Assembly (NCBI RefSeq): GCF_050947335.1
Contig: NW_027473481.1
Location: 186,001 to 250,000, forward strand
Source of the DNA: Megachile rotundata
Lineage: Eukaryota > Arthropoda > Insecta > Hymenoptera > Megachilidae
Reading direction: 5' to 3'
Length of the DNA: 64,000 bases
In this document: positions 26,768 through 40,013 of the stretch, one piece after another
Layout: each line of letters begins with the position of its first letter
Numbering within the stretch: position 1 is the stretch's first letter
Program-made: the position numbers and the translations under genes
The notes under the pieces: generated by a model
What the model was told of the DNA's origin: nothing
The model's database searches: none
What the model saw: the letters and a program-made list of their open reading frames with translations, nothing else

Positions 26768-28111
26768 CAACACCACAATGAACAATTTTGATCGTTTTGA
26801 ACGAATTATGCTCATTTTCGCACGATTCAGCCTCTAATTCGCACATATCCGCTGTAATTCCACTCTGTACTATCTAGTTATGTTAAGTTATCCTATCTGA
26901 GCACAATTCAACACCACAATGAACAATTTTGCTCGTTTTGAACGAATTATGCTCATTTTCGCACGATTCAGCCTCTAGTTCGCACATATCCGCTGTAATT
27001 CGACTCTGTAATATCTAGTCATGTTAAGCTATCGTAACTGAACACAATTCAACACCACAATGAACAATTTTGATCGTTTTGAACGAATTATGCTCATTTT
27101 CGCACGATTCAGCCTCTAATTCGCACATATCCGCTGTAATTCGACTCTGTACTCTCTAGTTATGTTACGTTATCCTATCTGAGCACAATTCAACACCACA
27201 ACGAACAATTTTGCTCGTTTTGCACGAATTAGGATCATTTTCGCACGATTCAGCCTCTAATTCGCACATATCCGCTGTAATTCGACTCTGTACTATGTAG
27301 TTATGTTAAGTTATCCTATCTGAGCACAATTCAACACCACAATGAACAATTTTGCTCGTTTTGCACGAATTTTGCTCGTTTTGAACGAATTTTGCTCATT
27401 TTCGAACGATTCAGCCTCTAAATCGCACATATTCGCTGTAATTCGACTCTGTACTATCTTGTTATGTTAAGTTATCCTATCTGAGCACAATTTGACACCA
27501 CAATGAACAATTTTGCTCGTTTTGCACGAATTATGCTCATTTTCGCACGATTCAGCCTCTAATTCGCACATATCCGCTGTAATTCGACTCTGTACTATCT
27601 AGTCTAGTTAAGTTATCGTAACTGAGCACAATTCAACACCACAATGAACAATTTTGATCGTTTTGAACGAATTATGCTCATTTTCGCACGATTCAGCCTC
27701 TAGTTCGCACATATCCGCTGTAATTCGACTCTGTAATATCTAGTCATGTTAAGTTATCGTAACTGAGCACAATTCAACACCACAATGAACAATTTTGATC
27801 GTTTTGAACGAATTATGCTCATTTTCGCACGATTCAGCCTCTAATTCGCACATATCCGCTGTAATTCGACTCTGTACTATCTAGTTATGTTAAGTTATCC
27901 TATCTGAGCACAATTCGACACCACAATGAACAATTTTGCACGTTTTGCACGAATTATGCTCATTTTCGCACGATTCAGCCTCTAATTCGCACATATCCGC
28001 TGTAATACGACTCTGTACTATCTAGTTATGTTAAGTTATCCTATCTGAGCACAATTCAACACCACAACGAACAATTTTGCTCGTTTTGAACGAATTATGC
28101 TCATTTTCGCA

Positions 28112-28801
28112 CGATTCAGCCTCTAATTCGCACATATCCGCTGTAATTCGACTCTGTACTATCTAGTCATGTTAAGTTATCGTAACTGAGCACAATACAA
28201 CACCACAATGAACAATTTTGATCGTTTTGAACGAATTATGCTCATTTTCGCACGATTCAGCCTCTAATTCGCACATATCCGCTGTAATTCGACTCTGTAC
28301 TATCTAGTTATGTTAAGTTATCCTATCTGAGCACAATTCAACACCACAATGAACAATTTTGCTCGTTTTGCACGAATTTTGCTCGTTTTGAACGAATTTT
28401 GCTCATTTTCGAACGATTCAGCCTCTAATTCGCTCGTATCCGCTGTAATTCGACTCTGTACTATCTAGTCTAGTTAAGTTATCGTAACTGAGCACAATTC
28501 AACACCACAATGAACAATTTTGATCGTTTTGCACGAATTTTGCTCGTTTTGAACGAATTTTGCTCATTTTCGAACGATTCAGCCTCTAATTCGCACATAT
28601 CCGCTGTAATTCGACTCTGTACTATCTAGTTATGTTAAGTTATCCTATCTGAGCACAATTCAATACCACAATGAACAATTTTGATCGTTTTGAACGAATT
28701 ATGCTCATTTTCGAACGATTCAGTCTCTAATTCGCACATATCCTCTGTAATTCGACTCTGTACTATCTAGTTATGTTAAGTTATCCTATCTGAGCACAAT
28801 T
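28112..28801 (+). repeat. Short duplication inside C1, copy 2
   Basis: This is the second copy of 26078-26767, with the same markers at 28193, 28435 and 28721. It differs by one substitution, caatacc at 28661 in place of caacacc, a change also present at 47450 in block C2. Confidence 0.82.
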
Positions 28802-29017
28802 CGACACCACAATGAACAATTTTGCTCGTTTTGAACGAATTATGTTCATTTTCGCACGATTCAGCCTCTAATTCGCACATATCCGCTGTAATTCGACTCT
28901 GTACTATCTAGTCATGTTATGTTATCGTAACTGAGCACAATTCAACACCACAATGAACAATTTTGCTCGTTTTGAACGTATTATGCTCATTTTGAACGAA
29001 TTTTGCTCATTTTCGAA

Positions 29018-32000
29018 CGATTCAGCCTCTAATTCGCACATATCCGCTGTAATTCGACTCTGTACTATGTAGTTATGTTAAGTTATCCTATCTGAGCACA
29101 ATTCAACACCACAATGAACAATTTTGCTCCTTTTGCACGAATTTTGCTCGTTTTGAACGAATTTTGCTCACATTCGAACGATTCAGCCTCTAAATCGCAC
29201 ATATTCGCTGTAATTCGACTCTGTACTATCTAGTCATGTTAAGTTATCGTAACTGAGCACAATTCAACACCACAATGAACAATTTTGATCGTTTTGAACG
29301 AATTATGCTCATTTTCGCACGATTCAGCCTCTAATTCGCACATATCCGCTGTAATTCCACTCTGTACTATCTAGTTATGTTAAGTTATCCTATCTGAGCA
29401 CAATTCAACACCACAATGAACAATTTTGCTCGTTTTGAACGAATTATGCTCATTTTCGCACGATTCAGCCTCTAGTTCGCACATATCCGCTGTAATTCGA
29501 CTCTGTAATATCTAGTCATGTTAAGTTATCGTAACTGAGCACAATTCAACACCACAATGAACAATTTTGATCGTTTTGAACGAATTATGCTCATTTTCGC
29601 ACGATTCAGCCTCTAATTCGCACATATCCGCTGTAATTCGACTCTGTACTATCTAGTTATGTTACGTTATCCTATCTGAGCACAATTCAACAGCACAATG
29701 AACAATTTTGCTCGTTTTGCACGAATTGTGCTAATTTTCGCACGATTCAGCCTCTAATTCGCACATATCCGCTGTAATTCGACTCTGTACTATCTAGTTA
29801 TGTTAAGTTATCCTATCTGAGCACAATTCAACACCACAATGAACAATTTTGCTCGTTTTGCACGAATTTTGCTCGTTTTGAACGAATTTTGCTCATTTTC
29901 GAACGATTCAGCCTCTAATTCGCACATATCCGCTGTAATTCGACTCTGTACTATCTAGTTATGTTAAGTTATCCTATCTGAGCACAAATCAACACCGCAA
30001 TGAACAATTTTGCTCGTTTTGCACGAATTTTGCTCGTTTTGAACGAATTTTGCTCATTTTCGAACGATTCAGCCTCTAATTCGCACATATCCGCTGTAAT
30101 TCGACTCTGTACTACCTAGTTATGTTACGTTATCCTATCTGAGCACAATTCAACACCACAACGAACAATTTTGCTCGTTTTGCACGAATTAGGATCATTT
30201 TCGCACGATTCAGCCTCTAATTCGCACATATCCGCTGTAATTCGACTCTGTACTATGTAGTTATGTTAAGTTATCCTATCTGAGCACAATTCAACACCAC
30301 AATGAACAATTTTGCTCGTTTTGCACGAATTTTGCTCGTTTTGAACGAATTTTGCTCATTTTCGAACGATTCAGCCTCTAAATCGCACATATTCGCTGTA
30401 ATTCGACTCTGTACTATCTTGTTATGTTAAGTTATCCTATCTGAGCACAATTTGACACCACAATGAACAATTTTGCTCGTTTTGAACGAATTTTGCTCAT
30501 TTTCGAACGATTCAGCCTCTAATTCGCACATATCCGCTGTAATTCGACTCTGTACTACCTAGTTATGTTACGTTATCCTATCTGAGCACAATTCAACACC
30601 ACAACGAACAATTTTGCTCGTTTTGCACGAATTAGGATCATTTTCGCACGATTCAGCCTCTAATTCGCACATATCCGCTGTAATTCGACTCTGTACTATG
30701 TAGTTATGTTAAGTTATCCTATCTGAGCACAATTCAACACCACAATGAACAATTTTGCTCGTTTTGCACGAATTTTGTTCGTTTTGAACGAATTTTGCTC
30801 ATTTTCGAACGATTCAGCCTCTAAATCGCACATATTCGCTGCAATTCGACTCTGTACTATCTAGTTATGTTAAGTTATCCTATCTGAGCACAATTTGACA
30901 CCACAATGAACAATTTTGCTCGTTTTGCACGAATTATGCTCATTTTCGCACGATTCAGCCTCTAATTCGCACATATCCGCTGTAATTCGACTCTGTACTA
31001 TCTAGTCTAGTTAAGTTATCGTAACTGAACACAATTCAACACCACAAGGAACAATTTTGATCGTTTTGAACGAATTATGCTCATTTTCGCACGATTCAGC
31101 CTCTAATTAGCACATATCCGCTGTAATTCGACTCTGTACTATCTAGTCATGTTAAGTTATCGTAACTGAGAACAATTCAACACCACAATGAACAATTTTG
31201 ATCGTTTTGCACGAATTGTGCTCATTTTCGCACGATTCAGCCTCTAATTCGCACATATCCGCTGTAATTCGACTCTGTACTATCTAGTTATGTTAAGTTA
31301 TCCTATCTGAGCACAATTCAACACCACAATGAACAATTTTGCTCGTTTTGCACGAATTTTGCTCGTTTTGAACGAATTTTGCTCATTTTCGAACGATTCA
31401 GCCTCTAATTCGCACATATCCGCTGTAATTCGACTCTGTACTATCTAGTTATGTTAAGTTATCCTATCTGAGCACAATTCAACACCACAATGAACAATTT
31501 TGCTCGTTTTGCACGAATTGTGCTCATTTTCGCACGATTCAGCCTCTAATTCGCACATATACGCTGTAATTCGACTCTGTACTATCTAGTTATGTTAAGT
31601 TATCCTATCTGAGCACAATTCCACACCACAATGAACAATTTTGCTCGTTTTGCACGAATTTTGCTCGTTTTGAACGAATTTTGCTCATTTTCGAACGATT
31701 CAGCCTCTAATTCGCAGATATCCGCTGTAATTCCACTCTGTACTATCTAGTTATGTTAAGTTATCCTATCTGAGCACAATTCAACACCACAACGAACAAT
31801 TTTGCTCGTTTTGAACGAATTATGCTCATTTTCGCACGATTCAGCCTCTAATTCGCACATATCCGCTGTAATTCGACTCTGTACTATGTAGTTATGTTAA
31901 GTTATCCTATCTGAGCACAATTCAACACCACAATGAACAATTTTGCTCGTTTTGCACGAATTTTGCTCGTTTTGAACGAATTTTGCTCATTTTCGAACGA

Positions 32001-33730
32001 TTCAGCCTCTAAATCGCACATATTCGCTGTAATTCGACTCTGTACTATCTAGTCATGTTAAGTTAGCGTAACTGAGCACAATTCAACACCACAATGAACA
32101 ATTTTGATCGTTTTGAACGAATTATGCTCATTTTCGCACGATTCAGCCTCTAATTAGCACATATCCGCTGTAATTCCACTCTGTACTATCTAGTTATGTT
32201 AAGTTATCCTATCTGAGCACAATTCAACACCACAATGAACAATTTTGCTCGTTTTGAACGAATTTTGTTCATTTTCGAACGATTCAGCCTCTAATTCGCA
32301 CATATCCGCTGTAATTCGACTCTGTACTACCTAGTTATGTTACGTTATCCTATCTGAGCACAATTCAACACCACAACGAACAATTTTGCTCGTTTTGCAC
32401 GAATTAGGATCATTTTCGCACGATTCAGCCTCTAATTCGCACATATCCGCTGTAATTCGACTCTGTACTATGTAGTTATGTTAAGTTATCCTATCTGAGC
32501 ACAATTCAACACCACAATGAACAATTTTGCTCGTTTTGCACGAATTTTGCTCGTTTTGAACGAATTTTGCTCATTTTCGAACGATTCAGCCTCTAATTCG
32601 CACATATCCGCTGTAATTCGACTCTGTACTATCTAGTTATGTTAAGTTATCCTATCTGAGCACAATTCAACACCACAACGAACAATTTTGCTCGTTTTGC
32701 ACGAATTAGGATCATTTTCGCACGATTCAGCCTCTAATTCGCACATATCCGCTGTAATTCGACTCTGTACTATGTAGTTATGTTAAGTTATCCTATCTGA
32801 GCACAATTCCACACCACAATGAACAATTTTGCTCGTTTTGCACGAATTTTGCTCGTTTTGAACGAATTATGCTCATTTTCGCACGATTCAGCCTCTAGTT
32901 CGCACATATCCGCTGTAATTCGACTCTGTACTATCTAGTTATGTTAAGTTATCCTATCTGAGCACAATTCAACACCACAATGAACAATTTTGCTCGTTTT
33001 GCACGAATTTTGCTCATTTTCGAACGATTCAGGCTCTAATTCGCACATATCCGCTGTAATTCGACTCTGTACTATCTAGTTATGTTAAGTTATCCTATCT
33101 GAGCACAATTCAACACCACAATGAACAATTTTGCTCGTTTTGAACGAATTATGCTCATTTTCGCACGATTCAGCCTCTAATTCGCACATATCCGCTGTAA
33201 TTCGACTCTGTACTATCTAGTCATGTTAAGTTATCGTAACTGAGCACAATTCAACACCACAATGAACAATTTTTGATCGTTTTGAACGAATTATGCTCAT
33301 TTTCGCACGATTCAGCCTCTAATTCGCACATATCCGCTGTAATTCGACTCTGTACTATCTAGTCATGTTAAGTTATCGTAACTGAGCACAATTCAACACC
33401 ACAATGAACAATTTTGATCGTTTTGAACGAATTATGCTCATTTTCGCACGATTCAGCCTCTAACTCGCACATATCCGCTGTAATTCGACTCTGTACTATC
33501 TAGTTATGTTAAGTTATCGTAACTGAGCACAATTCAACACCACAATGAACAATTTTGCTCGTTTTGAACGAATTTTGCTCATTTTCGAACGATTCAGCCT
33601 CTAATTCGCACATATCCGCTGTAATTCGACTCTGTACTATCTAGTTATGTTAAGTTATCGTAACTGAGCACAATTCAACACCACAATGAACAATTTTGCT
33701 CGTTTTGAACGAATTATGCTCATTTTCGCA
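29018..33730 (+). repeat. Block A2, near-identical copy of A1
   Basis: This block repeats A1 at an offset of 24,829 bp. All rare markers checked are in the same place, including the five-T run at 33270, which is a one-base length error that would rarely arise twice. It joins block C1 at its left. The identity continues for about 56 bp past its right end into the first HOR monomer, up to about 33786. Confidence 0.88.
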
Positions 33731-36700
33731 CGATTCAGCCTCTAGTTCCCACATATCCGCTGTAATTCGACTCTGTACTATCTAGTTATGTTAAGTTATC
33801 CTATCTCAGCACAATTCGACACCACAATGAACAATTTTGCACGTTTTGCACGAATTATGCTCATTTTCGCACGATTCAGCCTCTAATTCGCACATATCCG
33901 CTGTAATTCGACTCTGTACTATCTAGTTATGTTAAGTTATCCTATCTCAGCACAATTCGACACCACAATGAACAATTTTGCACGTTTTGCACGAATTATG
34001 CTCATTTTCGCACGATTCAGCCTCTAATTCGCACATATCCGCTGTAATTCGACTCTGTACTATCTAGTCATGTTAAGTTATCGTAACTGAGCACAATTCA
34101 ACACCACAATGAACAATTTTGATCGTTTTGAACGAATTATGCTCATTTTCGCACGATTCAGCCTCTAATTCGCACATATCCGCTGTAATTCGACTCTGTA
34201 CTATCTAGTCATGTTGAGTTATCATAACTGAGCACAATTCAACACCACAATGAGCAATTTTGATCGTTTTAATCGAATTATGCTCATTTTCGCACGATTC
34301 AGCCTCTAATTCGCACATATCCGCTGTAATTCGACTCTGTACTATCTAGTTATGTTAAGTTATCCTATCTGAGCACAATTCAACACCACAATGAACAATT
34401 TTGATCGTTTTGAACGAATTATGCTCATTTTCGCACGATTCAGCCTCTAATTCGCACATATCCGCTGTAATTCGACTCTGTACTATCTAGTCATGTTAAG
34501 TTATCGTAACTGAGCACAATTCAACACCACAATGAACAATTTTGATCGTTTTGAACGAATTATGCTCATTTTCGCACGATTCAGCCTCTAATTCGCACAT
34601 ATCCGCTGTAATTCGACTCTGTACTATCTAGTCATGTTAAGTTATCGTAACTGAGCACAATACAACACCACAATGAACAATTTTGATCGTTTTGAACGAA
34701 TTATGCTCATTTTCGCACGATTCAGCCTCTAATTCGCACATATCCGCTGTAATTCGACTCTGTACTATCTAGTTATGTTAAGTTATCCTATCTGAGCACA
34801 ATTCAACACCACAATGAACAATTTTGCTCGTTTTGCACGAATTTTGCTCGTTTTGAACGAATTTTGCTCATTTTCGAACGATTCAGCCTCTAATTCGCTC
34901 ATATCCGCTGTAATTCGACTCTGTACTATCTAGTTATGTTAAGTTATCGTAACTGAGCACAATTCAACACCACAATGAACAATTTTGCTCGTTTTGAACG
35001 AATTATGCTCATTTTCGCACGATTCAGCCTCTAGTTCGCACATATCCGCTGTAATTCGACTCTGTACTATCTAGTTATGTTAAGTTATCCTATCTGAGCA
35101 CAATTCGACACCACAATGAACAATTTTGCTCGTTTTGAACGAATTATGTTCATTTTCGCACGATTCAGCCTCTAATTCGCACATATCCGCTGTAATTCGA
35201 CTCTGTACTATCTAGTCATGTTATGTTATCGTAACTGAGCACAATTCAACACCACAACGAACAATTTTGCTCGTTTTGAACGTATTATGCTCATTTTGAA
35301 CGAATTTTGCTCATTTTCGAACGATTCAGCCTCTAATTCGCACATATCCTCTGTAATTCGACTCTGTACTATCTAGTTATGTTAAGTTATCCTATCTGAG
35401 CACAATTCGACACCACAATGAACAATTTTGCTCGTTTTGAACGAATTATGTTCATTTTCGCACGATTCAGCCTCTAATTCGCACATATCCGCTGTAATTC
35501 GACTCTGTACTATCTAGTCATGTTATGTTATCGTAACTGAGCACAATTCAACACCACAATGAACAATTTTGCTCGTTTTGAACGTATTATGCTCATTTTG
35601 AACGAATTTTGCTCATTTTCGAACGATTCAGCCTCTAATTCGCAGATATCCGCTGTAATTCGACTCTGTACTATGTAGTTATGTTAAGTTATCCTATCTG
35701 AGCACAATTCAACACCACAATGAACAATTTTGCTCCTTTTGCACGAATTTTGCTCGTTTTGAACGAATTTTGCTCATTTTCGAACGATTCAGCCTCTAAA
35801 TCGCACATATTCGCTGTAATTCGACTCTGTACTACCTAGTCATGTTAAGTTATCGTAACTGAGCACAATTCAACACCACAATGAACAATTTTGATCGTTT
35901 TGAACGAATTATGCTCATTTTCGCACGATTCAGCCTCTAATTCGCACATATCCGCTGTAATTCCACTCTGTACTATCTAGTTATGTTAAGTTATCCTATC
36001 TGAGCACAATTCAACACCACAATGAACAATTTTGCTCGTTTTGAACGAATTATGCTCATTTTCGCACGATTCAGCCTCTAGTTCGCACATATCCGCTGTA
36101 ATTCGACTCTGTAATATCTAGTCATGTTAAGTTATCCTATCTGAGCACAATTCAACACCACAATGAACAATTTTGCTCGTTTTGCACGAATTTTGCTCGT
36201 TTTGAACGAATTTTGCTCAATTTCGAACGATTCAGCCTCTAATTCGCACATATCCGCTGTAATTCGACTCTGTACTATCTAGTCATGTTAAGTTATCGTA
36301 ACTGAGCACAATTCAACACCACAATGAACAATTTTGATCGTTTTGAACGAATTATACTCATTTTCGCACGATTCAGCCTCTAATTCGCACATATCCGCTG
36401 TAATTCGACTCTGTACTATCTAGTTATGTTAAGTTATCGTAACTGAGCACAATTCAACACCACAATGAACAATTTTGCTCGTTTTGAACGAATTATGCTC
36501 ATTTTCGCACGATTCAGCCTCTAGTTCGCACATATCCGCTGTAATTCGACTCTGTACTATCTAGTTATGTTAAGTTATCCTATCTGAGCACAATTCGACA
36601 CCACAATGAACAATTTTGCACGTTTTGCACGAATTATGCTCATTTTCGAACGATTCAGCCTCTAATTCGCACATATCCGCTGTAATTCGACTCTGTACTA

Positions 36701-36791
36701 TCTAGTTATGTTAAGTTATCGTAACTGAGCACAATTCAACACCACAATGAACAATTTTGCTCGTTTTGAACGAATTATGCTCATTTTCGCA
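33731..36791 (+). repeat. HOR unit 1', 21-mer with hybrid first monomer, 3,061 bp
   Basis: The unit resembles unit 1 (m7 absent) but its first monomer, 33731-33871, begins as m1 (agttccc) and ends as m2 (ctatctcag, gcacgttttgcacg). It is followed by a complete m2 at 33872. The hybrid is short, so the unit has 16 short and 5 long monomers. The one-T deletion of unit 1 is not present (34391-34394 has four T). Confidence 0.87.
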
Positions 36792-39700
36792 CGATTCAGC
36801 CTCTAGTTCCCACATATCCGCTGTAATTCGACTCTGTACTATCTAGTTGTGTTAAGTTATCCTATCTGAGCACAATTCAACACCACAATGAACAATTTTG
36901 CTCGTTTTGCACGAATTTTGCTCGTTTTGAACGAATTTTGCTCATTTTCGAACGATTCAGCCTCTAATTCGCACATATCCGCTGTAATTCGACTCTGTAC
37001 TATCTAGTTATGTTAAGTTATCCTATCTCAGCACAATTCGACACCACAATGAACAATTTTGCACGTTTTGCACGAATTATGCTCATTTTCGCACGATTCA
37101 GCCTCTAATTCGCACATATCCGCTGTAATTCGACTCTGTACTATCTAGTCATGTTAAGTTATCGTAACTGAGCACAATTCAACACCACAATGAACAATTT
37201 TGATCGTTTTGAACGAATTATGCTCATTTTCGCACGATTCAGCCTCTAATTCGCACATATCCGCTGTAATTCGACTCTGTACTATCTAGTCATGTTGAGT
37301 TATCATAACTGAGCACAATTCAACACCACAATGAGCAATTTTGATCGTTTTAATCGAATTATGCTCATTTTCGCACGATTCAGCCTCTAATTCGCACATA
37401 TCCGCTGTAATTCGACTCTGTACTATCTAGTTATGTTAAGTTATCCTATCTGAGCACAATTCAACACCACAATGAACAATTTTGATCGTTTTGAACGAAT
37501 TATGCTCATTTTCGCACGAATCAGCCTCTAATTCGCACATATCCGCTGTAATTCGACTCTGTACTATCTAGTCATGTTAAGTTATCGTAACTGAGCACAA
37601 TTCAACACCACAATGAACAATTTTGATCGTTTTGAACGAATTATGCTCATTTTCGCACGATTCAGCCTCTAATTCGCACATATCCGCTGTAATTCGACTC
37701 TGTACTATCTAGTCATGTTAAGTTATCGTAACTGAGCACAATTCAACACCACAATGAACAATTTTGATCGTTTTGAACGAATTATGCTCATTTTCGCACG
37801 ATTCAGCCTCTAATTCGCACATATCCGCTGTAATTCGACTCTGTACTATCTAGTCATGTTAAGTTATCGTAACTGAGCACAATACAACACCACAATGAAC
37901 AATTTTGATCGTTTTGAACGAATTATGCTCATTTTCGCACGATTCAGCCTCTAATTCGCACATATCCGCTGTAATTCGACTCTGTACTATCTAGTTATGT
38001 TAAGTTATCCTATCTGAGCACAATTCAACACCACAATGAACAATTTTGCTCGTTTTGCACGAATTTTGCTCGTTTTGAACGAATTTTGCTCATTTTCGAA
38101 CGATTCAGCCTCTAATTCGCTCATATCCGCTGTAATTCGACTCTGTACTATCTAGTTATGTTAAGTTATCGTAACTGAGCACAATTCAACACCACAATGA
38201 ACAATTTTGCTCGTTTTGAACGAATTATGCTCATTTTCGCACGATTCAGCCTCTAGTTCGCACATATCCGCTGTAATTCGACTCTGTACTATCTAGTTAT
38301 GTTAAGTTATCCTATCTGAGCACAATTCGACACCACAATGAACAATTTTGCTCGTTTTGAACGAATTATGTTCATTTTCGCACGATTCAGCCTCTAATTC
38401 GCACATATCCGCTGTAATTCGACTCTGTACTATCTAGTCATGTTATGTTATCGTAACTGAGCACAATTCAACACCACAACGAACAATTTTGCTCGTTTTG
38501 AACGTATTATGCTCATTTTGAACGAATTTTGCTCATTTTCGAACGATTCAGCCTCTAATTCGCACATATCCTCTGTAATTCGACTCTGTACTATCTAGTT
38601 ATGTTAAGTTATCCTATCTGAGCACAATTCGACACCACAATGAACAATTTTGCTCGTTTTGAACGAATTATGTTCATTTTCGCACGATTCAGCCTCTAAT
38701 TCGCACATATCCGCTGTAATTCGACTCTGTACTATCTAGTCATGTTATGTTATCGTAACTGAGCACAATTCAACACCACAATGAACAATTTTGCTCGTTT
38801 TGAACGTATTATGCTCATTTTGAACGAATTTTGCTCATTTTCGAACGATTCAGCCTCTAATTCGCAGATATCCGCTGTAATTCGACTCTGTACTATGTAG
38901 TTATGTTAAGTTATCCTATCTGAGCACAATTCAACACCACAATGAACAATTTTGCTCCTTTTGCACGAATTTTGCTCGTTTTGAACGAATTTTGCTCATT
39001 TTCGAACGATTCAGCCTCTAAATCGCACATATTCGCTGTAATTCGACTCTGTACTACCTAGTCATGTTAAGTTATCGTAACTGAGCACAATTCAACACCA
39101 CAATGAACAATTTTGATCGTTTTGAACGAATTATGCTCATTTTCGCACGATTCAGCCTCTAATTCGCACATATCCGCTGTAATTCCACTCTGTACTATCT
39201 AGTTATGTTAAGTTATCCTATCTGAGCACAATTCAACACCACAATGAACAATTTTGCTCGTTTTGAACGAATTATGCTCATTTTCGCACGATTCAGCCTC
39301 TAGTTCGCACATATCCGCTGTAATTCGACTCTGTAATATCTAGTCATGTTAAGTTATCCTATCTGAGCACAATTCAACACCACAATGAACAATTTTGCTC
39401 GTTTTGCACGAATTTTGCTCGTTTTGAACGAATTTTGCTCAATTTCGAACGATTCAGCCTCTAATTCGCACATATCCGCTGTAATTCGACTCTGTACTAT
39501 CTAGTCATGTTAAGTTATCGTAACTGAGCACAATTCAACACCACAATGAACAATTTTGATCGTTTTGAACGAATTATACTCATTTTCGCACGATTCAGCC
39601 TCTAATTCGCACATATCCGCTGTAATTCGACTCTGTACTATCTAGTTATGTTAAGTTATCGTAACTGAGCACAATTCAACACCACAATGAACAATTTTGC

Positions 39701-40013
39701 TCGTTTTGAACGAATTATGCTCATTTTCGCACGATTCAGCCTCTAGTTCGCACATATCCGCTGTAATTCGACTCTGTACTATCTAGTTATGTTAAGTTAT
39801 CCTATCTGAGCACAATTCGACACCACAATGAACAATTTTGCACGTTTTGCACGAATTATGCTCATTTTCGAACGATTCAGCCTCTAATTCGCACATATCC
39901 GCTGTAATTCGACTCTGTACTATCTAGTTATGTTAAGTTATCGTAACTGAGCACAATTCAACACCACAATGAACAATTTTGCTCGTTTTGAACGAATTAT
40001 GCTCATTTTCGCA
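36792..40013 (+). repeat. HOR unit 4', 22-mer, 3,222 bp
   Basis: This is the copy of unit 4 in the second super-repeat. A single private substitution, T to A at 37520, changes the monomer anchor cgattcag to cgaatcag. Otherwise no differences from 18003-21224 were noticed. Units 2 and 4 are so alike that assignment to unit 4 rests on the offset shared with the following unit. Confidence 0.87.

Larger units (their letters stand above)
4189..29017 (+). repeat. Super-repeat copy 1 (A1 + five HOR units + C1), 24,829 bp
   Basis: This is the first copy of a compound repeat made of an irregular block A (4189-8901), five HOR units (8902-24607) and an irregular block C (24608-29017). It is followed directly by a second copy at 29018. 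Markers of block A repeat at an offset of 24,829 bp, for example gctaattttc at 4901 and 29730, a five-T run at 8441 and 33270, and tacgctg at 6731 and 31560. The count of 169 monomers (119 short, 50 long) agrees with the sum of its parts. Confidence 0.9.
24608..29017 (+). repeat. Block C1, irregular monomers
   Basis: The block has 30 monomers (21 short, 9 long). It opens with a monomer reading cagcccctaattcg and taatacgactctg. A dimer of one short and one long monomer (302 bp) is doubled at 24910-25211 and 25212-25513. A stretch m19, m4, m5, m6, m8 resembles the HOR but with aggctcag in the m4-type monomer (25655). The run at 26078-26767 recurs at 28112-28801. The copy of the block is 43397-47806. 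Confidence 0.85.
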
